The notes: a model not told the origin generated them from the letters alone. Numbered from the stretch's first letter, positions 7,007-13,616 are shown. The stretch: DNA of 14,477 nt from Patescibacteria group bacterium (GCA_023485715.1 JAMCZG010000035.1:1-14477), one strand, 5' to 3'. Made by a program: numbers and translations.

Positions 7007-8385
7007 TGCTTTATTTTTGAATTTATAAATTCGATTAGTTCCTCTTTTTTTTGATTCATCATGTTTTCATCGTACGCTTCCACATTAAGTCTCATTAAGG
7101 GTTCCGTATTTGAAGTTCGAACGTTAAATCTCCAGTCCGGGTAGGATAAAGATACACCGTCAAGCTCGGAAAGCCGGCCTTCGGCAAATTGTGATTTAAG
7201 AACTTCTTTGATTTCCGAAGCATTGCTCGCTTTAAAATTAATCTCTCCAGACTCGAAGCTTCTTCTTACTGCTTCTCCGATTTTGGAGATTGGTTTTTGC
7301 TCTCTTGACATTACCTTAAGGATATAAAGGATCATAGGCAGCTGTGATTCGGCGTTACCGGTAGATCTAAAGAAATAGTGCCCAGAAGACTCTCCCCCGA
7401 ATATCCCCCCGGTTTCGTGCATTTTTTCGGTAATAAACGAGTGACCTACCCGAACAATTTCTAATTTTCCTCCCTCTTCTTCGATTATTTTCATAGGTGT
7501 TAGTATGTAGCGGATATCGACTAAAACCGACTCGCCTTTATTCTCTCTCAGGAGTTCTTTTGCGACGATTGATGTTATTGTTGTCGCTAAAATTATATTC
7601 CCTTTTTCGTCGATAAAAAACAACCTGTCGCCGTCACCGTCTGGAGCGATTCCCAGATCTGCCTTTTCTTCGACGACTTTTTTTTGAAGGCCCTCAAGTG
7701 TTTCGAATTTTAAGGGATTAGGCTCGTGAACTGGAAAGGTTCCGTCCAATTCAAAATTCATCCTCACAAGGGTGGAAGGAAGTCTTTTAAATAAAGCGTC
7801 GATATAAAGCGAGCCCATCGCGTTTGCGGCATCCGCAACAATTTTAAATGGCTTAATTTCGCCAGGATTTACTATTTTAAACGCGTTTTCGACCTCGGCC
7901 GCGAGCACCTCATCATTTTTTGTAATTGACCCGATAGTTTCTACTTTTTGCGTATGGGTTTCCAAAGAAAGTTCTTTAACCCTATTCATTCCTGTGCTTC
8001 CGCCGATTTTAATAAGACCGTTTGGTGTGTTTATTACAAATTTTAATCCGTTATATTCTTTTGGGTTATGAGAAGCACTAACCTGAATTCCACCATCATA
8101 TCCAAAATGGGAAACCGCGAAATAAAACGTTGGCGTCGACGCAAGTCCTATATCTATTACTTCGGCGCCGTTTTTTACCAGAGTATTTTTTACGACATCA
8201 AACAGTGAAGGAGAAGATGTTCGCATGTCCATTCCGGTTGCGATTTTTATTTTTTCTTTTCCGATCTTCTCTTTGAAAAAAGCGTAAATGGAGTTTGTAA
8301 TAATTGCCATTTTTTCTTCATCGATTTCTGTGGGGTAAATTCCGCGGATATCGTAGGCTTTGAATATTTTAGGGTCAATCGCCAT
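7003..8385 (-). CDS. manB: Phosphomannomutase / phosphoglucomutase
   Basis: This alpha-D-phosphohexomutase moves phosphate between C6 and C1 of mannose or glucose, feeding nucleotide-sugar synthesis. All four signature loops are present over 460 residues (family about 450-465): the phosphoserine loop VSASHNPKEYNGLKF (S105), the Mg loop DGDGDR (249-254), the sugar-specificity loop GGESSGHYFF (330-339) and the phosphate-binding loop RTSNTEPLMRL (423-433). The opening FKAYDIRGIYP is typical of the ManB/AlgC-type PMM/PGM subfamily rather than GlmM, whose sugar loop reads GGEQSGH. It is the first gene of the four-gene operon ending in purD. A promoter inside the 3' end of holA (8392-8420) predicts transcription starting at its ATG. 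The symbol manB is a convention; dual glucose/mannose specificity is expected for this subfamily. Confidence 0.93.
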   Translation of the reverse strand: MAIDPKIFKAYDIRGIYPTEIDEEKMAIITNSIYAFFKEKIGKEKIKIATGMDMRTSSPSLFDVVKNTLVKNGAEVIDIGLASTPTFYFAVSHFGYDGGIQVSASHNPKEYNGLKFVINTPNGLIKIGGSTGMNRVKELSLETHTQKVETIGSITKNDEVLAAEVENAFKIVNPGEIKPFKIVADAANAMGSLYIDALFKRLPSTLVRMNFELDGTFPVHEPNPLKFETLEGLQKKVVEEKADLGIAPDGDGDRLFFIDEKGNIILATTITSIVAKELLRENKGESVLVDIRYILTPMKIIEEEGGKLEIVRVGHSFITEKMHETGGIFGGESSGHYFFRSTGNAESQLPMILYILKVMSREQKPISKIGEAVRRSFESGEINFKASNASEIKEVLKSQFAEGRLSELDGVSLSYPDWRFNVRTSNTEPLMRLNVEAYDENMMNQKKEELIEFINSKIKQ

Positions 8386-8391
8386 TTAAAT

Positions 8392-8420
8392 ATATTATAT
8401 GTCGGATAAAAAAAAGTCAA
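8392..8420 (-). promoter_or_regulatory. Promoter of the phosphomannomutase operon, predicted leaderless
   Basis: On the minus strand, TTGACT (8420-8415), a 17-base spacer and TAATAT (8397-8392) place +1 at 8385, the A of the ATG. A perfect TATAAT two bases further upstream (8399-8394) is an alternative -10 and would give a two-base leader. The elements overlap the last codons and stop of holA. Confidence 0.58.
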
Positions 8421-9084
8421 TCGCGTGAATAAGCGGCATATTCAAATTTCCGGTTTTGTTTCCGAGATCTATTTCAAAAATTTTTTTGTAAGTTTTTTTA
8501 AGATGTTCTATCTCAAAATATTTTGATTGCCTTTCGAGCTTGCCTTTTTGCCACGACTGTAACCTGTTAACCTCATCAATATTAAACGTGCTTTTTTCGT
8601 TGAGAGCGAGCAGTAATCGTAATTGTCTGATTATCATAAAAACTATGATTTCGATCTCGGTTGACATGAGTGTTTGGTGAAAAAGTTCGATTAATCTTTT
8701 CCCATTTCCCGGTTTTATCGAATCTAAAAACAAAAAAATCGTTTTTGGAAATTTAAATTCTTTTACGACGGGGTTTTTTACCGAATTCAAAGATTTTGCG
8801 GTAATGATTTTATTTTCCCAGAAGAAAATATTCGCTGATTTATTTTTGTTAAGATACTCTAATATACCGGTCAATTCCTTGCCAGGTTTTCGTTTGGAAA
8901 AAAACTCTTCGATAAAAATATTTTTATCGTCGGAAAACAATTCTCCGCCTTCAAATATTTGGATTAAATCCGTTAAAGTTAATTTTTCGCCCGAAAAACT
9001 GATCTGATTTTTACAATGTATTTTTTGGGAAAGAAAATAGTTTCGGGAAGTCGACGTGTCGTCACCGTGAATAATCGTGATCAT
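8395..9084 (-). CDS. holA: DNA polymerase III delta subunit-like protein (short)
   Basis: The delta subunit works in the clamp loader and opens the beta sliding clamp. This 229-residue protein has a divergent but recognisable delta pattern: an opening strand with IIHGDDTSTSRN (usual form FGEDxxxxR), an ELFSDDKNIFIEEFF segment matching the LFSxxxLVVLE region, then a C-terminal helical part with IIVFMIIRQLRLLLAL (usual form MLxRQxRxLL) and KKTYKKIFEIDLGNKTGNLN...IHAIDFFL (usual ending LxxxDxxxKTG). It is about 110 residues shorter than typical HolA (about 340), with the first two domains compressed. The ATG overlaps the stop of the metallopeptidase gene by four bases, so the two are probably co-translated. 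No Walker-type nucleotide motif is visible, as expected, since delta lacks ATPase activity. The assignment is probable rather than certain. Confidence 0.7.
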   Translation of the reverse strand: MITIIHGDDTSTSRNYFLSQKIHCKNQISFSGEKLTLTDLIQIFEGGELFSDDKNIFIEEFFSKRKPGKELTGILEYLNKNKSANIFFWENKIITAKSLNSVKNPVVKEFKFPKTIFLFLDSIKPGNGKRLIELFHQTLMSTEIEIIVFMIIRQLRLLLALNEKSTFNIDEVNRLQSWQKGKLERQSKYFEIEHLKKTYKKIFEIDLGNKTGNLNMPLIHAIDFFLSDI

Positions 9085-9461
9085 AAATCCGTTTTCATTT
9101 TAAATTCTCTGTATAAAATGTCGACCTGTTTACCCAAGTGTCTTCCGCGGCTTCTGTGTGGCAAAAGCGCTCCTGAAAAATTTTTGGGGATATGCAGTAA
9201 TTCATGGATTAAAACTTTGTGTTGGTCGTCTTCGTTTAGTCTGTCGTAATATTTTGACAGAACCTCGATAACGTACGAAGCTTCTATATTAAGCGCTTTT
9301 TGGAAAATTTTCGGAAAAGTCCAGATTCTGGCGTACGACCTCGATTTAGACCCGCTGGTTCTGTAACAAAAAATCCTAGTTTGTTTAACATGGGGCAAAT
9401 CCAAGTGTTTTAATATCAGTTTAATTTTTTTCTCGACGTCTTTGGCTTCTTCCCAATCCAT
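9081..9461 (-). CDS. Small HExxH zinc metallopeptidase-like protein
   Basis: This 126-residue protein has the zinc-protease signature HELLH at residues 86-90, in the context KVLIHELLHIPKNFSGALLPH. H102 or H108 (PHRSRGRH) could supply the third zinc ligand. The pattern resembles the putative phage metallopeptidase domain family and related SprT/WSS1-like minimal peptidases. Upstream sequence (TRIFCYRTSGSKSRSYARIW) forms the strand-rich N-terminal part. There is no signal peptide or membrane segment, so it should be cytoplasmic. The substrate is unknown. Despite the family name, nothing nearby is phage-derived. Its stop overlaps the holA start in an ATGA, and the 39-base upstream spacer carries a promoter predicting a leaderless transcript. 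This implies one metallopeptidase-holA transcript. Confidence 0.75.
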   Translation of the reverse strand: MDWEEAKDVEKKIKLILKHLDLPHVKQTRIFCYRTSGSKSRSYARIWTFPKIFQKALNIEASYVIEVLSKYYDRLNEDDQHKVLIHELLHIPKNFSGALLPHRSRGRHLGKQVDILYREFKMKTDL

Positions 9462-9466
9462 AGTTT

Positions 9467-9498
9467 AATTTTAAATTTTAAATTTGAAATTTTAAATT
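9467..9498. repeat. Pair of 11-base A/T direct repeats two helical turns apart
   Basis: AATTTTAAATT occurs at 9467-9477 and again at 9488-9498, start to start 21 bases. The copies cover the putative -10 and -35 of the metallopeptidase promoter. They fill the spacer between two genes and could bend DNA, bind a regulator, or simply reflect low complexity. Confidence 0.45.
9468..9496 (-). promoter_or_regulatory. Promoter of the metallopeptidase-holA pair, predicted leaderless
   Basis: On the minus strand, TTTAAA (9496-9491), a 17-base spacer and TAAAAT (9473-9468) put +1 at 9461, the A of the ATG. The -35 matches the consensus at 4 of 6 bases. The region is almost pure A/T, so chance matches are more likely than at other sites. 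Confidence 0.5.
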
Positions 9499-9500
9499 GT

Positions 9501-10022
9501 TTAAGTATGTTTATCCGCGATAAAGGACGCGCCGTAGGAATCGGGCTTTGTTTTAGCGACAAAACCGTTTCCAGTGACGATTCCGACAATTTCTTTTATC
9601 ATTTCCCGCGTATCGCCGTGTTCACCGATATCTACGTGTATTTCGAGCTTATAATTAGGCGAGTGGCCGTTGAGCGACTTTTTAAAAACAGGCACAAAAC
9701 TCCCTGCAAACGCCAAGGATTCAAACGTTTCGGCATAGATTTTTTGTCTTAAGCTGTGGATATTATAGATGCATTTCTTTTTCCAAAAATATTTGCCGCC
9801 AAAACCTTTGCGGTGAACAACGACCGCCGTTATAAGGTTAACGGTCCGTTTTTTATCGCCGTTTTCGAATTTTTCCGATGAATCTGTCCCGATCACCAGG
9901 CTGTATTCGCTCTTAGAATCTTCCTCTAAGAATAATTTAATTTTTTCGATTACCTCATCGATTGCGAGTTCGCCGTGGGAAAGACTAACAAATCTTTCAC
10001 TGGCTAAGTCAAGGTTTTTCAT
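9501..10022 (-). CDS. YkuK/DUF458-like RNase H-fold protein
   Basis: The protein (173 residues from this start) resembles the YkuK/DUF458 family (B. subtilis YkuK, about 170 residues), which is predicted to adopt an RNase H-like fold. Conserved pieces are LSHGELAIDEVIEKI near the N-terminus, VIGTDSS with an acidic residue on the first strand, HVDIGEHGDTREMIKEIVG, and the C-terminal AKTKPDSYGASFIADKHT. The acidic residues would fit a metal-dependent nuclease, but no biochemical role is known to me for the family. The ATG at 10022 is chosen because homology begins just after it. An in-frame TTG at 10046 would add eight residues, but the best promoter starts transcription near 10044. There is no Shine-Dalgarno. 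The gene follows the glycosidase-like gene by 41 bases and may have its own promoter. Confidence 0.78.
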   Translation of the reverse strand: MKNLDLASERFVSLSHGELAIDEVIEKIKLFLEEDSKSEYSLVIGTDSSEKFENGDKKRTVNLITAVVVHRKGFGGKYFWKKKCIYNIHSLRQKIYAETFESLAFAGSFVPVFKKSLNGHSPNYKLEIHVDIGEHGDTREMIKEIVGIVTGNGFVAKTKPDSYGASFIADKHT

Positions 10023-10049
10023 AATTACGGAGTTAAAATTAGACAATCA

Positions 10050-10078
10050 ATTTTACCACTTACCTAATCTAATTTCAA
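10050..10078 (-). promoter_or_regulatory. Promoter of the YkuK-like gene
   Basis: On the minus strand, TTGAAA (10078-10073), 17 bases, then TAAAAT (10055-10050) preceded by TGG, an extended -10 identical to the one at the cupin gene near 3854. Predicted +1 is about 10044, giving a leader of about 22 bases without Shine-Dalgarno before the ATG at 10022. It overlaps the 3' end of the upstream gene. Confidence 0.58.
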
Positions 10079-11221
10079 AAGCCACGAAAAGATTATGTTA
10101 AAGGCCTTTGCGCCGAGAGTCTTTTTTTTAGAGGAATTGTCTGTAAAATTTTTAACTACAATAGCTTGAGGATTCTTAATATTTTCTCCGAGCACTTCAG
10201 TTTCGATCACAGGCGTACCTTTTGTTTTAGAAAGAGATTCTACTGCGCGAAATAGAATGTTCGGGTTTTCCTTGTCGAGAAAGGAAAAATTTATAAACGG
10301 CATCGTGTCCGCGCGCAAAATAAAGGGGGTTATGCAAACAAGAGAATCGTCATTCCAGACAGTCGTATACGCGGTTTTATAATACTCGGCGATCTGGTTT
10401 TCCGACAATCTTTCTTTCGACCATCCGGTTTCCGTAATAAACGCGGGCAAATCCTTGTTAGACATCGATTTTATAAAAGCCCTTTCGAATTTAAACGAGG
10501 CGATGCTTTGGTTGTCTTGTTTCGATGGGGGTTGGGAAAAAGCAGGGTTTGGGTAAGAGTGGCTCGAAAATCCGTCGATTTGATTAAAAATTCCAGGAAC
10601 AGCGCTATTCATTTGCCTAAAATAATCGTAGGCGTTCATCGAAATATCGCCGTTGTTTGCTGCTGCGTTATCCATTCCGGCCGAGATTATAAAAAAATTC
10701 TGGTTTTTCGATTTAAAAACAGTAACGCTGTAGCTTAATATCTGTGCGTATTCACCCGGGCTTAATTTTCCGCCCCATTCGTCTGCGCGGTTTGGCTCGT
10801 TAAAAACGATAATGTACCTGTTTTTGGTCGGCCACCGTAGCGAATTTAAAAAATTTGCAAAATCGACCAGGTCTTCCGGCCTTGGTTTTCTCCAGACTTT
10901 GGTATTAAAGTAATCACCCTCGGTCGCAAGGCGGACAATCGGAATAAGCTGAAGTGCTTTGGCGCGGTCCATAAACAACTGCCATTTTTTAAGGTCTTTA
11001 TCACCAGCCTGGATCGGGATGACGACATACCCGTATAACCCGCCGTTTGTGTTAACAAGTTTTGCGGCGTCGATTATTTCGTCTGGAAATAAGATATGAA
11101 TCCCAAATTTATTATTCGGGACAGCCAGGGGGTTTTCGACAGCAAACGCTTTTAACGGCAAGTTAAAATAGACAAGTAATACGATAAAAAAAACAACACT
11201 TAATAAGAACAATTTTCTCAC
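10064..11221 (-). CDS. Secreted clan GH-A (TIM-barrel) glycoside hydrolase-like protein
   Basis: The 385-residue protein starts with GTG and has an N-terminal signal sequence: MRK, a hydrophobic core to about residue 20, and a likely signal peptidase I site after AFA at 25-27. The body looks like a (beta/alpha)8 barrel of clan GH-A: VFNEPN (139-144) carries the probable acid/base E142 and FITETGW (261-267) the probable nucleophile E264. SSHSYPNP (about 219-226) adds a typical active-site strand. This layout suits families such as GH5, GH39 or related ones; I cannot choose among them or name the substrate. The last 60 or so residues are less conserved, with a weakly hydrophobic end (FNIIFSWLL). 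It probably acts outside the cytoplasmic membrane. It lies 33 bases after the cysteine ligase gene on the same strand. Confidence 0.78.
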   Translation of the reverse strand: MRKLFLLSVVFFIVLLVYFNLPLKAFAVENPLAVPNNKFGIHILFPDEIIDAAKLVNTNGGLYGYVVIPIQAGDKDLKKWQLFMDRAKALQLIPIVRLATEGDYFNTKVWRKPRPEDLVDFANFLNSLRWPTKNRYIIVFNEPNRADEWGGKLSPGEYAQILSYSVTVFKSKNQNFFIISAGMDNAAANNGDISMNAYDYFRQMNSAVPGIFNQIDGFSSHSYPNPAFSQPPSKQDNQSIASFKFERAFIKSMSNKDLPAFITETGWSKERLSENQIAEYYKTAYTTVWNDDSLVCITPFILRADTMPFINFSFLDKENPNILFRAVESLSKTKGTPVIETEVLGENIKNPQAIVVKNFTDNSSKKKTLGAKAFNIIFSWLLKLD

Positions 11222-11230
11222 GAGAATTTA

Positions 11231-11259
11231 ATTTTACAATATTTCAGGGGTATTTTAAA
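11231..11259 (-). promoter_or_regulatory. Possible promoter of the glycosidase-like gene
   Basis: On the minus strand, TTTAAA (11259-11254), 17 bases and TAAAAT (11236-11231) would start transcription near 11224, about three bases before the GTG. The -35 is only 4 of 6. The gene could instead be read through from the ligase gene. Confidence 0.38.
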
Positions 11260-12436
11260 AGCTAAATCCGAGAATGGACGCGATTTGCCCTAACGAATAG
11301 GCCGTAGCATTATTTACGTTTTTAGAGTCGATGATTTTTTCTGAAAGTTTTATCAAAAAAGCCAAAGTGTTCGGAATATTAAAATCATCCTCCATCTGCC
11401 GGGTAAATTCTTCGGGGAGTTTTTTTGGATAGGTTGCACCTTTTGTCTTAAACATCGTTAATGCCTTTTTAATCTTAGCAATCGATCTTTTTGCCTCTAA
11501 AAACATCGACTCATCGTATTCCCACGGTTTGCGGTAATGATGAGCAAGCAGAACATAACGAATCTCGTTTGCGCTATATTTTTTTAATAAATCGTCGACC
11601 ATTATTAGGTTACCCAGGGATTTTGACATTTTTTCGCCCTTGTATAAAAGCATTGACGTATGCATCCAGTATTTAACGAAAGGGGTTTTGCCCGTATAGC
11701 TTTCTGATTGCGCGATTTCGCTTTCGTGATGGGGGAATATCAGGTCTTTTCCTCCGCCGTGGATATCGATTTGGTCACCGAGATATTTGTTGATCATCGC
11801 CGAACATTCGATATGCCATCCGGGCCTTCCTCTACCGAAAGGGCTTTCCCAAAACGGTTCTCCCTTTTTTTGTTTCTGCCAAAGAATAAAGTCGAGGGGA
11901 TTTTTTTTGAGCTTATCGTCTGGATTACCACCCCTCTCCTTTGCGACTAGAACCATTTGTTTTTTATCTAATCTCGAAAGAGACCCGTACTTTTTATATT
12001 TTCTGACATCAAAATATACATTTCCCTCTGTTTTGTACGCGAAGCCTGTCGACAGTAGCTTGGAAATCATATGGTTCATCGTTTCGATCGATTCTGTAGC
12101 CTTAATATAGTGATCGGGAAGATCTACGTTTAGAGTCTTTAAGTCGCTCAAAAATCTATCGGTCCAATAATTTCCTAAGTCTCTCCAATTTTGATTTACC
12201 TCTTTGGCTTTTTTTAAAATATCGTCGTCGATGTCGGTAATGTTTTGGGCTTGAATAACCCTGTAGCCTTTAAATTTTAAATACCTAATAACAGTATCAA
12301 AGAATACGTATGTAAACGCGTGACCAAGATGAGTAGTGTCGTACGGGGTTATCCCGCAGACGTAAATTTTTACGGCCTGGTCCGAGATCGGTTTGAATGT
12401 TTCTTTTTTGTTTGAGAAGGAATTAAAGATTAGCAT
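11255..12436 (-). CDS. cysS: Cysteine ligase of the CysRS/MshC family, without the C-terminal CysRS domain
   Basis: This class I synthetase-fold enzyme activates cysteine. Visible elements are the zinc cysteine C27 in YVCGITPYD, the HIGH motif HLGH (36-39), NITDIDDDIL, WHIECSAM with C211, FPHHESEIAQSE with H236/H237 and E240, and KMSKS (269-273). It has 393 residues and stops at LGQIASILGFSF, where CysRS (about 460) continues into its C-terminal anticodon-binding domain. CGITPYDTTHLGHA, RGGNPD, SPFGRGRPGWHIEC and LLAHHYRKPWEY resemble MshC, the ligase that joins cysteine to glucosaminyl-inositol in mycothiol synthesis; MshC is also about this length. HHESE, however, keeps the CysRS-type fourth zinc ligand. 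The symbol is the conservative choice; it could be a minimal CysRS or an MshC-like ligase. A PIG-L deacetylase lies head-to-head 44 bases away. Confidence 0.85.
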   Translation of the reverse strand: MLIFNSFSNKKETFKPISDQAVKIYVCGITPYDTTHLGHAFTYVFFDTVIRYLKFKGYRVIQAQNITDIDDDILKKAKEVNQNWRDLGNYWTDRFLSDLKTLNVDLPDHYIKATESIETMNHMISKLLSTGFAYKTEGNVYFDVRKYKKYGSLSRLDKKQMVLVAKERGGNPDDKLKKNPLDFILWQKQKKGEPFWESPFGRGRPGWHIECSAMINKYLGDQIDIHGGGKDLIFPHHESEIAQSESYTGKTPFVKYWMHTSMLLYKGEKMSKSLGNLIMVDDLLKKYSANEIRYVLLAHHYRKPWEYDESMFLEAKRSIAKIKKALTMFKTKGATYPKKLPEEFTRQMEDDFNIPNTLAFLIKLSEKIIDSKNVNNATAYSLGQIASILGFSF

Positions 12437-12457
12437 GTCCAGTTAACTTAATTACAT

Positions 12458-12486
12458 ATTGTAGATGATATAATGGTAATATGAAA
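12458..12486 (-). promoter_or_regulatory. Tentative promoter of the cysteine ligase gene
   Basis: TACAAT on the minus strand (12463-12458) is the best -10 in the 44-base spacer and would give a leader of about 15 bases. The -35 position, inside the start of the divergent gene, is poor (TTTCAT). If real, it completely overlaps the divergent PIG-L promoter. Confidence 0.28.
12466..12474 (+). promoter_or_regulatory. Extended -10 promoter of the PIG-L deacetylase gene, predicted leaderless
   Basis: A perfect TATAAT (12469-12474) is preceded by TGA (12466-12468), an extended -10. It ends six bases before the ATG, so predicted +1 is 12481, the A of the start codon. No good -35 is seen at 16-18 bases upstream, which an extended -10 can tolerate. 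There is no Shine-Dalgarno. Confidence 0.68.
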
Positions 12487-13185
12487 GTAATTTTTGTTTT
12501 TGCCCACCCCGACGACGAATCCTTTTCGAGCGGGGGAACAATAGCGTATCTTACACAAAACAATGTATCGGTTAAACTAATTACAGCGACAAAAGGGGAG
12601 ACAGGACAAGTAGGCGACCCGCCGGTTACCACAAAAAGGAAACTCGGAGAGCTCCGAGAGAAAGAATTACGAAATGCCGCAAAGGTCTTAGGAATATCTC
12701 AAATTTATTTTTTAGGATTCATCGACGGCACTTTGCATAAAATTAAGCCGGAAGTTATCGCAAAAAAAGTTTTGTCCATTTTAAAAAGAGAAAAGCCGGA
12801 CATTGTTGTCACATTTAACGAAGAAGGCGGGTCAAAACATCCCGACCACATCCAAATACACAAAAGCGCGACAATAGCATTTTCCGATTATCTAAAAAAA
12901 GCCAATAAACATGTCAGGCTTTACTATAGTACGAACCCGAAATCATTAGTTAAAAAGTTTGACGAAATCGGGCTATCCTACAATATTTACGGTAAAATTT
13001 TGGGTACTGACGACGGTTTGATTACAACTCCTATAGACATAAAATCGACCTTAAACAAAAAGATAAACGCGCTTAAATGCCATATGACCCAAAAACATGA
13101 TTGGGAACGGTTTTTAAAGCGCGTTGATCTTTTAAAATTCTACCATGAATACTTTCGCCTGGTTTCCGAGAACAATATCGTTTAA
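12481..13185 (+). CDS. PIG-L/LmbE family N-acetyl-sugar deacetylase
   Basis: The 234-residue protein belongs to the zinc-dependent PIG-L/LmbE family, whose members remove acetyl groups from N-acetylglucosamine-containing compounds (MshB, BshB, PIG-L, LmbE). The zinc and catalytic motif AHPDDE is at residues 8-13 and the second zinc motif HPDH at 120-123, within EEGGSKHPDHIQIH. TATKGETGQ and LREKELRNAAKVLG are further family segments. There is no signal peptide or membrane helix, so it is cytoplasmic. It diverges from the cysteine ligase gene by 44 bases, a pairing that recalls MshB and MshC of mycothiol synthesis, and converges on the DUF5684-like gene with three bases between stop codons. 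The substrate cannot be told from sequence; cell-envelope sugar or lipid-linked substrates are equally possible. Confidence 0.9.
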   Translation: MKVIFVFAHPDDESFSSGGTIAYLTQNNVSVKLITATKGETGQVGDPPVTTKRKLGELREKELRNAAKVLGISQIYFLGFIDGTLHKIKPEVIAKKVLSILKREKPDIVVTFNEEGGSKHPDHIQIHKSATIAFSDYLKKANKHVRLYYSTNPKSLVKKFDEIGLSYNIYGKILGTDDGLITTPIDIKSTLNKKINALKCHMTQKHDWERFLKRVDLLKFYHEYFRLVSENNIV

Positions 13186-13188
13186 ATA

Positions 13189-13611
13189 TTATTTTTTGGA
13201 AAAAGCTAGATATCCAGGAACGATTAGATTTACACCGGGGACCAACATCAAAATTCCCCACCAGTCCGGTTTATTAACAGCTTTTGCGATTCTCATCCAG
13301 ACCCAGATAAAGAAAAATATATTGATGGGTGTAATCAATAGCAGGATTATCCACCACATCGGTTTTTTTGCGATTTTAAGCATCAGCGCGTAGTTTAAAA
13401 TCGGGACCCATGCCCACCACGCCGTACCTAATTTTGTTTTATCGGAAATCTTCATTAAACAAATCGCAAGATAAACGTATATCGCGAGAATAACTACTAA
13501 ATATACTGTTAATCCGACACCGGCAAGTAATCCCAAACCTGCCATTTGGTTTGGATCAATATTTTCGGGGTATCCGGTCGGGAATTCAAATTCTGTAGGT
13601 AAAGTTTCCAT
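13189..13611 (-). CDS. DUF5684-like small membrane protein
   Basis: From the ATG at 13611 the protein has 140 residues. After a short polar N-terminus (METLPTEFEFP) come a long hydrophobic segment (about 23-53) and the repeat-like aromatic segments WWAWVPILNYALMLKIA, WWIILLLITPINIFFFIWVWM and WWGILMLVPGVNLIVPGYLAF, giving about four membrane helices. This W-W/P-x-x-N pattern resembles the DUF5684 family, found alone or beside signal peptidases; its function is unknown. An in-frame ATG at 13674 would add 21 residues, but it lies inside the -35 element, while 13611 is preceded by AAAGGGGGTG at good spacing. The gene follows tRNA-Glu and has its own promoter, so it is a separate, SD-led unit. 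It converges on the PIG-L gene without room for a terminator. Confidence 0.82.
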   Translation of the reverse strand: METLPTEFEFPTGYPENIDPNQMAGLGLLAGVGLTVYLVVILAIYVYLAICLMKISDKTKLGTAWWAWVPILNYALMLKIAKKPMWWIILLLITPINIFFFIWVWMRIAKAVNKPDWWGILMLVPGVNLIVPGYLAFSKK

Positions 13612-13616
13612 TTTTT

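Noticed and set aside
10023..10046. TTG at 10046 as the start of the YkuK-like protein
   Set aside because: The promoter predicts transcription starting at about 10044, after this codon begins, and the eight added residues are not conserved-looking. It is not fully excluded.
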